From: Halomonas binhaiensis
GTDB taxonomy: Bacteria; Pseudomonadota; Gammaproteobacteria; Pseudomonadales; Halomonadaceae
DNA length: 64,000 bases
Assembly: GCF_008329985.2 (NCBI RefSeq)
Contig: NZ_CP038437.2
Coordinates: 2,356,001-2,420,000 of the forward strand
Direction: 5' to 3'
Shown: in pieces, positions 57,006-64,000 of the stretch
Position numbering within the stretch: position 1 is the first letter of the stretch
How the letters are laid out: each line of letters opens with the position of its first letter
Notes under the pieces: generated by a model
Told to the model about the DNA's origin: nothing
What the model saw: only the letters and a program-made list of their open reading frames with translations
Databases searched by the model: none
Made by a program: the position numbers and the translations under genes

Positions 57006-57930
57006 ACGTTGGTACGAAGCCCTGGCCCGGCTGCAACGCCAGGGCCTGCCCCATGTGCTCGCCACCCAGGTGACCAGCCTGGGCTCCACACCTCGTGAGC
57101 CGGGAGCGCGCATGGTCATTACCGAAGATGCCGTCTACGACACCCTCGGCGGCGGTACCTTTGAATGGCAGGTCATCGCTGCGGCTCGCAAGAATCTCAG
57201 CGAAGGACATACCGGCATGCAGCTGGAAGCCTTCTCTCTGGGTGGTCGCAGCGGCCAATGCTGCGGCGGCTTCGTCAACGTCATCCTCGAGACATATCCC
57301 GGTGTCGAGGTACATGTCGCGGTCTTTGGTGCGGGGCATGTAGGCCGTGCACTGGCCGAACTGGCAGCGCCACTGGAGTGGCGCATGGATTGGTTCGACA
57401 GCCGCGACAGCGCCTTTGATGACTTGGAAACGGCCCCTCCACGTCAATATCGTCATCACCTCAACTCCCCCGAACAGGCCGTCGCCAATCTGCTCGCAGG
57501 TAGCCATGCTCTGGTGCTGACTCATGACCATGCTGAGGATTTCGCCTTGATCGATGCCCTGCTGAAACGCAGCGACATAGGCTCGATAGGCCTGATTGGC
57601 TCGAAAAGCAAATGGGCAAGCTTCCGCCGACGCTTGCTCGCTGCAGGCCATGGTGATGCAGATGTTGCTCGTGTGCGCTGTCCGATTGGCGACTCCGGTG
57701 GCGACAAGCGCCCCTATGCTGTCGCCCTGTCCGCCCTGGCAGAACTGCTCCCTATCAGTGCCACCCAGGCCGGCAGTAACAAACTGAGCAGTGACAGAGT
57801 GGGTAATGACAAAGTGGGCAGTGACAGTGCAGGTGGCGACAACGATGGAAGAGACGTCCGCGGAGAGGCCCGCAAAGAACGGCAACAGCGTGGTATTCCC
57901 AGCGACAAGGTGCGCAGTCTGTTTGATTGA
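56995..57930 (+). CDS. xdhC: Xanthine dehydrogenase accessory protein XdhC
   Basis: A 311-residue protein: N-terminal domain ending with CCGGFVNVILE (cysteine motif), Rossmann domain VAVFGAGHVGRALAELAAP, and LVLTHDHAEDFALID and IGLIGSKSKWASFRRRL. XdhC sulfurates and loads the molybdenum cofactor onto XdhB. Near the C-terminus a 15-bp array inserts a Ser/Asp/Gly-rich segment (SSDRVGNDKVGSDSAGGD) not usual for the family. GGAGGAAGG precedes the ATG, which overlaps the xdhB end. Confidence 0.95.
   Translation: MATERWYEALARLQRQGLPHVLATQVTSLGSTPREPGARMVITEDAVYDTLGGGTFEWQVIAAARKNLSEGHTGMQLEAFSLGGRSGQCCGGFVNVILETYPGVEVHVAVFGAGHVGRALAELAAPLEWRMDWFDSRDSAFDDLETAPPRQYRHHLNSPEQAVANLLAGSHALVLTHDHAEDFALIDALLKRSDIGSIGLIGSKSKWASFRRRLLAAGHGDADVARVRCPIGDSGGDKRPYAVALSALAELLPISATQAGSNKLSSDRVGNDKVGSDSAGGDNDGRDVRGEARKERQQRGIPSDKVRSLFD
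57781..57855. repeat. Five-unit 15-bp tandem array inside xdhC
   Basis: Units 57781-57795, 57796-57810, 57811-57825, 57826-57840 and 57841-57855 all end in GAC and follow the pattern AAAGTGGGCAGTGAC. They keep the reading frame and encode a Ser/Gly/Asp-rich tail insert. Confidence 0.9.
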
Positions 57931-58073
57931 GACTGCCTACTGATGCTTCATACAAGGAAATATTGAATAAATCAGCCGAGCGAGATGAAGAACAAGGCGC
58001 ACGGAGCGCAACAACTGGAGCCTATGGGTATAGGTGAAGATTGACGGGACGGCCACCCGCCGGGCAGGCGCTC

Positions 58074-58197
58074 CAGCACCGCGCACCAATTCGCCGGGAG
58101 CGAATTGGAACTTCCTTCGGATGGCCCGGAGGGTAGCCGACAGGGATGGCGGCGAAAGCCCAGTGATTCGCACGCGCAGGCATTTATGCGATGTTTC
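58074..58197 (+). repeat. Dispersed structured repeat, copy B
   Basis: About 124 bp nearly identical to 10281-10402 in the same orientation. Hairpins: CCAATTCG/CGAATTGG (58086-58108, perfect here), CCTTCGG/CCGGAGG (58114-58132, one wobble) and GCCG...CGGC (next). The end is 22 bp before the guaD start codon. The left flank from 57955 differs from copy A, so the repeat boundary is sharp. Confidence 0.85.
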
Positions 58198-58219
58198 CAC
58201 AGGATTCAAGAGCCCTATC

Positions 58220-59596
58220 ATGATCAACCCAGACCCAAGCCTGAACCAAGCGCACTCCCCCACCCAGGACGAATCCCTGGATACTGGCCGCGACTGGCTG
58301 ATGCGAGCCCGCATCCTCAGTTTCGACAGCGACCCTGGCGACGCCGACTCGCCGCGGGAAGGCAGCGTGGTCTACCACCAGGATGGCGCCCTGTGGTGGG
58401 CCAACGGGCGTATTCAGGCCGTGGGAGACTATACGGAACTGGCACCGCGCCTGCCTGCCGATATCAGCATCATCGACCAACGCGACAAACTGGTCATGCC
58501 GGGTTTCATCGACAGCCATGTGCATTACGTTCAGCTCGAGATCATGGCCTCCTATGGCCGCCAGTTGCTGGACTGGCTCAACGAATACACCTTCCCGGAA
58601 GAATGCCGTTTCGCTCAGTTCGCCCATGCCGAGAAAATGGCCGATGTCTTCCTCGACGAGCTGATGCGAGTAGGCACCACCACTGCCCAGGTGTTCTGTT
58701 CCAGTCACCCCAATTCCGTGGATGCCTTCTTTACCGCTGCCCAACGGCGTGGCCTGTGCATGCTGGCGGGCAAAGTGCTGATGGATCGCCATGCCCCGGA
58801 CAGCCTGACCGATGACACCATTGGCGGTATTCGTGATAGCGAACGCCTGATCAGCGACTGGCATGGCACAGATCGTCTTGGATACAGCGTGACACCACGC
58901 TTTGCCCCCACATCGACCCGGGCCCAGCTCGATGCTGCTGGCGGCCTGCTGCGCAACGACCCGAGCCTGTGGCTGCAGACGCACCTGTCGGAAAACCTCG
59001 GCGAGCTGGACTGGGTAGCCGAGCTGTTCCCGGACAGTCGCGATTATCTCGAGGTCTATGAGCAATCTGGCCTGGTCGGGCCTCGCAGCACTTTCGCCCA
59101 TGGCATTCACCTGGACGACGGCATGCGCCAACGCCTGGCTGAACGCGGTGCCAACATCGCCTTCTGTCCCAGTTCCAACCTGTTCCTCGGCAGCGGGCTA
59201 TTCGACCGACGTGCAGCCCGAGACACCGGCCTCAACCTGACCCTGGCCAGCGATATTGGCGCCGGTACCGACCTATCCGGACTGGCTACGCTCAAGGCCG
59301 GTTATCAGGTCGGCCAATTACGCGGCCAGCCACTCACCGCCTGGGCCGGTTTCCATGCCTTGACGCTGGGCAATGCACAGTCTCTGTCACTGGATGATCG
59401 TATCGGCCGCCTCGCCCACGGCATGGAAGCAGACTTCGTCGTCATCGACTTGTTCGCTTCCCCCTTGTTGGCCCGCCGCATGTCCCGCTGCCAGACCCTG
59501 GCCGAAGAACTATTCACCCTGATGATGCTCGGCGACGACCGAGCCATCTACGAAACCTGGGCCGGCGGGCGACTGCAGCATCGTCGCAGTGCTTAG
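58220..59596 (+). CDS. guaD: Guanine deaminase
   Basis: A 458-residue amidohydrolase: PGFIDSHVHYVQLE metal site, TFPEECRF (substrate region), LQTHLSENLGEL, HGIHLDDGMR, CPSSNLFLGSG and ASDIGAGTDLSGL, all as in GuaD. It deaminates guanine to xanthine, the substrate of the preceding xdhABC. The ATG at 58220 was chosen; the frame is open farther upstream, but that part is the dispersed repeat. The RBS (AAGAG) is weak, so the repeat may matter for its expression. Confidence 0.95.
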   Translation: MINPDPSLNQAHSPTQDESLDTGRDWLMRARILSFDSDPGDADSPREGSVVYHQDGALWWANGRIQAVGDYTELAPRLPADISIIDQRDKLVMPGFIDSHVHYVQLEIMASYGRQLLDWLNEYTFPEECRFAQFAHAEKMADVFLDELMRVGTTTAQVFCSSHPNSVDAFFTAAQRRGLCMLAGKVLMDRHAPDSLTDDTIGGIRDSERLISDWHGTDRLGYSVTPRFAPTSTRAQLDAAGGLLRNDPSLWLQTHLSENLGELDWVAELFPDSRDYLEVYEQSGLVGPRSTFAHGIHLDDGMRQRLAERGANIAFCPSSNLFLGSGLFDRRAARDTGLNLTLASDIGAGTDLSGLATLKAGYQVGQLRGQPLTAWAGFHALTLGNAQSLSLDDRIGRLAHGMEADFVVIDLFASPLLARRMSRCQTLAEELFTLMMLGDDRAIYETWAGGRLQHRRSA

Positions 59597-59604
59597 GCGA
59601 TAAA

Positions 59605-59640
59605 GGAAAAGGAAAAGGAAAAGGAAAAGGAAAAGGAAAA
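59605..59640. repeat. Six-unit GGAAAA microsatellite
   Basis: GGAAAA is repeated six times just after the guaD stop codon, followed by a purine-rich strand to about 59690. It is followed by the terminator of the purine operon. Confidence 0.95.
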
Positions 59641-59709
59641 GAAGGAATTCAAAGACAATTTGAAGAGAATTTAAAGAGAGTTCATAGAAGATTTTAGGGG
59701 AGATATTTC

Positions 59710-59733
59710 GCGGCCTTCATGGCCGCTTTTTTT
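59710..59733 (+). terminator. Rho-independent terminator of xdh-guaD operon
   Basis: GCGGCC and GGCCGC enclose a TTCAT loop, followed by seven T residues. Confidence 0.9.
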
Positions 59734-59813
59734 GTTCCGGGAAAGTTCGCCAACAACGAATCACTTCTTCAGGCTTTGTCAGCAGGGCTTGCCTGCTGAC
59801 AAAGTGACCCGCC

Positions 59814-60554
59814 TTACTGCAGTACGTAGCGCCGACCTAGATCTTGTGTCGGACGCGCATCGTTGCTGTAGAGTTTGGCGAACGCTTCGATGTTCTTATC
59901 AGAGACCTTCATTGGAGTCTTGATGATGGCCCAATCGACAATTTCTGAACATGGTGGCGTAGTCAGCGAGCCGCGGTAGGTGTAGAAGGAGAGATCCTCC
60001 GGCAACAGGTCGCGAGGACTCTCCTTACCCAGATGTGCTTCTCCTATAGTACCGGTGGCGCTACTCAGGCTGTCGTTGAACACCATGTTTTCACCACCGC
60101 CCTCCAGAAGAACGGCTATGACCGCAAGAGAACCATCACTGGCCTGATGTACAAAGTGGGCCTCGGCTGGAAAGTGCTTGCCGTTGATCGTGTGCTCGGA
60201 CGGATGATGGAAATGAAATTGCTTGAGGGTATATTGCTTGCCATTGATCGTCGCACTGCCAAGGTCAGCGCCATTATCCTGAATTCCGTGACCAGTGTTG
60301 GCGACAGAAAGGTCCACGCTTTCGTTCCAGTTGATCTCAAGCGGAAGCAGTTCTGCATCTACGACTGAAGACGGCTGGATATCAATCGGTGACTGCTGGT
60401 CACCGGCACAGGATGCGAAATTTTCATGCAGGCTCGCCCAGTGTTCCGGCCCGGTATCTCCTTCATAACTCCACTTGACTTCACTGGCCAGCGCAGCAGT
60501 ACCAAATGCCACAGAAAGTGCAGCGACAATTGCCAACTTCTTGAAATGCGACAT
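59814..60554 (-). CDS. Periplasmic alpha-carbonic anhydrase
   Basis: A 246-residue enzyme with a signal peptide (KKLAIVAALSVAFGTAALA) and the alpha-CA fold: WASLHENFASCAGDQQSPIDI, the zinc site QFHFHHPSEHTINGKHF...EAHFVHQ (three His ligands) and SLTTPPCSEIVDWAI. Two cysteines (CAGD and PPCSE) form the usual disulfide. It speeds CO2/bicarbonate conversion in the periplasm. AAGGA precedes two consecutive ATGs; the second (60554) has the better spacing. Confidence 0.95.
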   Translation of the reverse strand: MSHFKKLAIVAALSVAFGTAALASEVKWSYEGDTGPEHWASLHENFASCAGDQQSPIDIQPSSVVDAELLPLEINWNESVDLSVANTGHGIQDNGADLGSATINGKQYTLKQFHFHHPSEHTINGKHFPAEAHFVHQASDGSLAVIAVLLEGGGENMVFNDSLSSATGTIGEAHLGKESPRDLLPEDLSFYTYRGSLTTPPCSEIVDWAIIKTPMKVSDKNIEAFAKLYSNDARPTQDLGRRYVLQ

Positions 60555-61256
60555 CATACATTCCTTTTAATAAACACTCATGATCAGATAACCGAGCGTG
60601 GACAGCACAACCGCAACGACAATATCAACAGGCGCTAATCCATGAAGACGCATTATAAAAAATAGCTGCTCCGCCACCTTGACTCAGCTCAGCCACTCAG
60701 TTGTCAGCACCTGACTGTCATGAAGCGTGATGATTGCCATGACCTATCACAACAAGGAAAACGTTGGCTTCGCAATTCCCCCGCATGATCCCGCACAGAA
60801 TTGCGACCATGCCCAGCACTATTAAGTGGAATTTATTCAGGAAATAATGAAGCACTTTCAGTACGTAATCGCTAAATTTATGCAGAAAAATACCATCTAA
60901 AATACATCTAAAAAATGCATCTTTAAAAAGATAAAACCCAACTATACATCTCAACTGACTGGTATGTTTAATACAGAATTACTGGCTGGTGGTTTTCGTC
61001 ACAGGGAGGGTAATCAGCACGAAAAGTCAACAAAAACTCATTGAAGAAAAGACAGGTAGCCACTGTCCACGCTTGACCTGCATTGGATAGGAAACAGGAA
61101 AGAATCAGCACGATTTGATCAACTATTAGCCTTGCCATTACAACAGCCTCCCCGCTGCCAATGCAACGAAGGAGGTTTCGGCAAATCTGCAGAAGGGAAT
61201 GACGTGCTTTTTATGAAAAAAGCACTATTTTAATGAAGACTCTCACCAATATATAT
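60555..61256. other. AT-rich intergenic region with repeat R1
   Basis: About 700 bp without a convincing gene. The left part contains the alpha-carbonic anhydrase promoter; the right part (60981-61222) is the first copy of the long diverged repeat described separately. Confidence 0.6.
60981..61222 (+). repeat. Long diverged intergenic repeat R1
   Basis: Shares with 62121-62352 the blocks GGCTGGTGGTTT, GAAAAGACAGGT with CACTGTCCACG, AACAGGAA/GACAGGAA, ATTTGATCAA, and CGAAGGAGGTTTC, in the same order and spacing. It includes a CCTCC/GGAGG hairpin and ends in a T-rich tail just after the DUF2059 gene. Confidence 0.7.
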
Positions 61257-61769
61257 TTATTTGTTATTTCTCGTTTCTCCCGAGATATTCTGGAGATTGT
61301 TGGTATATATCGTCATTTCTTCTTCAAATCGTTCTACTGACTTCTCTGTCATATATCTTGTAAATTCCGGCATAGCTTTCTTGGTAGCTTCTACATCTTT
61401 CTTACCGATAGGAGACTGATAGTATTCCAATACTTTATCTAGATCTTCAACAGACATATTTTTTCCATAAAACATACTCCAAGCATCCACTAACTCTTGA
61501 CTTTCAAAAATGTTATCAAGACTCGACATGAACCTTTGGGTTTCCTCTTCATAACGCTTCATATATTCATTATCAGGATTTTCACTCTTTATTTTTTCTA
61601 TAACACTGCGCCCAATACTTTCAAAAGATTGACGCTGGGCATCAGCCTGCTGTTCAAACATTTCTTTTAATCCAGTAGCTTCAACAAGCTGCTCCATGAT
61701 TTCTTCACGATCTTGAGCCATTACACCTGTTGAAGCAACCAAAGCAGTAATCGCGATAATTTTTTTCAT
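61257..61769 (-). CDS. Secreted DUF2059 protein
   Basis: A 170-residue AT-rich gene product: signal peptide KKIIAITALVASTGVMAQ, then helices with MEQLVEATGLKEMFEQQAD and the DUF2059 core LVDAWSMFYGKNMSVEDLDKVLEYYQSPIGKK (continuing for a further helix). DUF2059 proteins are periplasmic and of unknown role. The ATG at 61769 has AAGGA 7 nt upstream; the one 6 nt earlier lies inside the RBS. The gene sits between two repeats and downstream of a toxin/immunity pair, so it may be a captured cassette. Confidence 0.85.
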   Translation of the reverse strand: MKKIIAITALVASTGVMAQDREEIMEQLVEATGLKEMFEQQADAQRQSFESIGRSVIEKIKSENPDNEYMKRYEEETQRFMSSLDNIFESQELVDAWSMFYGKNMSVEDLDKVLEYYQSPIGKKDVEATKKAMPEFTRYMTEKSVERFEEEMTIYTNNLQNISGETRNNK

Positions 61770-61913
61770 TTTCATTTCCTTTTTATTTATAACTCACACT
61801 TTATGCATTACATCAATTAGACATAGAAAGATTTTTCTTATAAATAGCGATTCTCACATGCGCCAATACCAGACATACAATAAGCATCATTGATATTTAG
61901 CCAACCCAGTCAA

Positions 61914-62033
61914 TTTTATCAACCATTAACCTTGCTGATTTAGCCTACTTCTACGAGATCAATGCAGCGAAGATGGTTTCAGCACAGATCAGATGATAAT
62001 TGCGAGATTTTTATAAAAAATAGTTAGCTAGAT
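61914..62033 (+). repeat. Diverged intergenic repeat R2 (right half only)
   Basis: Matches the right half of R1 and R3: TTTTATCAAC, TTAACCTTGC, ATCAATGCAGCGAAGATGGTTTCAGC and a tail TTTTTATAAAAAATAG. The hairpin arm is decayed. Confidence 0.55.
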
Positions 62034-62120
62034 AACATAGATACAATAAAAATGGAGCAATGAGAAAACTGAGACAAACTCACCACATTGCAATGGATTA
62101 GTATCTGAAACGGCAGGATC

Positions 62121-62352
62121 AACGGCTGGTGGTTTCCGCCATAAACCAGCGCCAGAGGTATTCAAGAAGTGAAGGAAAAGACAGGTCGTCACTGTCCACG
62201 GTTGGTATGCATGCAGGATATGAGACAGGAATGAAATTGCATAATTTGATCAAGGTTCAACCATACACATAGACAAACCTCCAGCGCTGCCCATGCAGCG
62301 AAGGAGGTTTCAGCAAAGCTTCAACAGAAAATAAGACGGTTTTTATCAAAAA
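62121..62352 (+). repeat. Long diverged intergenic repeat R3
   Basis: Corresponds to R1 over its whole length. It holds a strong hairpin: AAACCTCC (62275-62282) and GGAGGTTT (62303-62310) with an inner CGCTGC/GCAGCG stem around CCAT. Its end lies about 50 bp after the putative immunity gene. Confidence 0.7.
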
Positions 62353-62404
62353 ATCGTTAGCCCGCTAGCGTGGACACTGTGGACGGGACACACCAGTATA
62401 ATAG

Positions 62405-62968
62405 TCAAACACCTGAAGCATACTCTTCGCCAAGAGACACAGCTCGGTCAATGTAGTCCTTGGTGATGTAAGGCACGAATCCAAGCCGATCTCCCGCTTC
62501 GAAACTGGACTGATAGGATTTCAGCTTTTCTACATTACCAAGCAGCGCCAAAGCAGCAAGGTGCCAAATAGGCTTGGCACCAGGCACATTAGTTGGCATA
62601 GCAGCATGCTCTTGCAATGCCCTGTCCAAATCTTGTTCCTGCGCCCAAGCAATCGCCTCCTCCGATCCCTGCCGGACGTGTTCGTCAAGGATTTCTGGGG
62701 CTTGAATGCGCAAGCCCTTCCACGACGTAAGAAGTGGAGTAGTTTCTCTGCGGCTGGAATCAACCACTGCACAAGCATTAGAGAAAGCATCCGTTGACGT
62801 TGAACGCATTACCCATAGCTGCTGATCGTTCGTCAATCTTTTCATCCCGTAAATGATGTCTGCAGTTCGATCTGGTAATCCATAGGATGCCAGCCTGTCT
62901 CCCACCTCATCTCTCGATATAGACCATCCTAGCAATTTCAAAATGTTTGTAATTTCAACAATATTCAT
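62405..62968 (-). CDS. Putative immunity protein for the adjacent polymorphic toxin
   Basis: A 187-residue cytosolic protein without a signal peptide, mixed helical (ITNILKLLGWSISRDEVGDRL at the N-terminus, LAALALLGNVEKLKSYQSSF and VPYITKDYIDRAVSLGEEY at the C-terminus). No known family was recognised. Its ATG overlaps the toxin stop codon by 4 bp (ATGA), the classic coupling of toxin and immunity genes, and this is the main evidence. It could alternatively be an unrelated orphan. Confidence 0.65.
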   Translation of the reverse strand: MNIVEITNILKLLGWSISRDEVGDRLASYGLPDRTADIIYGMKRLTNDQQLWVMRSTSTDAFSNACAVVDSSRRETTPLLTSWKGLRIQAPEILDEHVRQGSEEAIAWAQEQDLDRALQEHAAMPTNVPGAKPIWHLAALALLGNVEKLKSYQSSFEAGDRLGFVPYITKDYIDRAVSLGEEYASGV

Positions 62969-64000
62969 TGGCCTGCCCCTGGAAACTCTTGTACTTCAAT
63001 AGGAATACCATTTGGATAGCCCTGCTCTCGCAATGGAACACCAGGTTGCAAACCAAACCTATCAGCAATCCTACCTCGTGGTATGGCATCCCCATTTTCG
63101 ATCTGCGGAAAAATTTCAGTCTGCCGGATACTTAGGTCAGCATTTCCGGTCTTGATCTCGACAATCCCCTTCTTTCCATCAGGTGTTTCGTAAATGATAT
63201 CAGGTCGACAACGCCCCGGACCGCAAGAACTGCCAAAAGACGCTTCACCGTCTGCAACCCGATAGCCTTGACTCTCCAACTGGTTGATCACATCGGTACG
63301 CATCGCATTGTGATGCTCATAATGATCACGAATGGTTAGGTTTGGCCCTGCACTTGAAGTGTCAGGTATTCCTTTTCCATCAGCGTGGCTCTTGCCACCT
63401 TTCTTCAAACCTCCAGCACCGATCACTACACTGGCAGCGAATTCCCCACCACCTAACAGGTAACGGTCTCTCTTATCGGTGCTACCGTCAAGCTCGTAGC
63501 CTTCAATGCCTTCAGCTACGTAACGCCCGACGATGGCGGGTATTTCCGCAATGATACCGCCAACCTGAGTCTCCGCCACGGCAGCATTGGCCAGATAGAT
63601 AAGCACTCCCTTTGGCCCCTGTGCAGCGACTAAGGCATATTCCACCGCGCTGGCCAACTCGGGGTTCTCTTCCAGATAGGCATTAATTTCGGATGCCCCT
63701 TCCAGTACCACTTGTGCAGGGGTCGGTGGTTTCTTAACCCCAGTCACAACCTCATCAGGCAGCTCTACCGCCGGAATGACAACAACCGGCTGTCCGTCAG
63801 CATTGAAGCTGGCACGGGGTTGTTTTTCTGGGGTATACGCTGTCCCTGCATCAACCCCACCGTCGGCAATACGTTTCGCATTAGCCAGAACGCTCTGCTG
63901 GAATTCAGGATCCGAGAGCGTCGCCTTCGCTTCCTCAGCGCTATAGCCTTCGCGGATCAGGCGATCAAACATGATCTCCGCCACTTCCTCACCGCCGATT
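62965..64000 (-). CDS. C-terminus of a large polymorphic toxin (CdiA/hemagglutinin-like), nuclease domain; 5' end beyond right edge
   Basis: The minus-strand frame is open to base 64000, so the window shows only the last 345 or so residues. The left part is a Gly/Ala-rich linker with a membrane-like stretch (IYLANAAVAETQVGGIIAEIP) and YLLGGGEFAASVVIGAGG. The last 120 residues, after GGKSHADGKG, form the toxin: CRPDIIYETPDGKKGIVEIKTG with Asp and Glu-x-Lys of a PD-(D/E)xK nuclease, and RQTEIFPQIENG. Contact-dependent inhibition or TPS-type delivery is inferred, not proven. Confidence 0.7.
   Translation of the reverse strand, partial: IGGEEVAEIMFDRLIREGYSAEEAKATLSDPEFQQSVLANAKRIADGGVDAGTAYTPEKQPRASFNADGQPVVVIPAVELPDEVVTGVKKPPTPAQVVLEGASEINAYLEENPELASAVEYALVAAQGPKGVLIYLANAAVAETQVGGIIAEIPAIVGRYVAEGIEGYELDGSTDKRDRYLLGGGEFAASVVIGAGGLKKGGKSHADGKGIPDTSSAGPNLTIRDHYEHHNAMRTDVINQLESQGYRVADGEASFGSSCGPGRCRPDIIYETPDGKKGIVEIKTGNADLSIRQTEIFPQIENGDAIPRGRIADRFGLQPGVPLREQGYPNGIPIEVQEFPGAGQ

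Larger units (their letters stand above)
61770..62404. other. Intergenic region with repeats R2 and R3
   Basis: About 635 bp with no coding frame that can be supported, AT-rich. It holds repeat R2 (61914-62033) and R3 (62121-62352). Confidence 0.6.

Noticed and set aside
58034..58219. In-frame N-terminal extension of guanine deaminase
   Set aside because: The 62 extra codons are translated from the dispersed repeat, and the same peptide-like sequence appears in the other copy at 10 kb where no such gene exists.
60718..60954. 78-codon hydrophobic minus-strand frame
   Set aside because: AT-rich stretch that yields Phe/Leu-rich translation by chance; no RBS and no conserved pattern.

Overview
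The window looks like chromosome of a halophilic or halotolerant gammaproteobacterium, most likely Halomonadaceae (Halomonas or a close relative). The grounds are the moderately GC-rich genes, the Pseudomonas/Halomonas-style cox cluster, and the hut, xdh and aspT-asdA gene sets. This is judged from protein sequence alone; no database search was run.

Layout. 1-7.2 kb: an aa3/caa3-type cytochrome c oxidase cluster, mostly on the minus strand (DUF2970, coxB, coxA, ctaG/cox11, coxC, surf1, an unknown thioredoxin-like protein, and ctaA cut by the left edge), with a small DUF2909 gene facing the other way. 7.2-8.4 kb: lrgA-lrgB. 8.5-10.5 kb: tRNA-Pro(GGG) followed by small lineage-specific genes and the first copy of a structured dispersed repeat. 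10.6-18.2 kb: single genes including a membrane EEP hydrolase, an M20 peptidase, a Kef-type antiporter, a DUF302 protein, a glutaredoxin and an FNR/Anr-like oxygen regulator. 18.3-23.3 kb: an RND efflux operon ending in its TetR regulator. 23.3-26.7 kb: aspartate 4-decarboxylase plus aspartate:alanine exchanger, a proton-motive-force-generating pair. 27-30 kb: small unknown genes, one behind a perfect FNR box, and an outer membrane protein. 30.5-32.7 kb: an HlyD/DUF2955 pair whose DUF2955 gene is broken. 32.8-35.6 kb: opgD, a small lipoprotein and a DUF938 protein.

35.7-46.5 kb is the histidine utilisation region: hutC, then an inserted ParD-like/methionine aminopeptidase pair behind a perfect 16-bp palindrome, then a YjiH-type transporter facing hutI-hutG-hutU-hutH and a second (NhaC/YuiF-like) transporter. 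GTnTAnAC-type HutC boxes lie in front of both divergent hut units. Together these genes import histidine and convert it to glutamate. ychJ, glsA and hrpB follow. 50.7-59.6 kb is a purine catabolism region: an NCS2 purine permease, a RutR-like TetR repressor, xdhA-xdhB-xdhC and guanine deaminase, with two matching TGACC-N4-GGTCA operators. The second copy of the dispersed repeat sits directly upstream of guaD.

59.8-64 kb holds a periplasmic alpha-carbonic anhydrase and then an AT-rich accessory region: three diverged copies of a long intergenic repeat, a DUF2059 gene, a putative immunity gene and the 3' end of a large polymorphic (CdiA-like) toxin with a PD-(D/E)xK-like nuclease tail that runs off the right edge.

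A theme across the window is short perfect or near-perfect tandem repeats, 6-21 bp and often 15 bp. They occur in spacers and inside genes at more than a dozen places, and suggest frequent slippage duplication in this genome.
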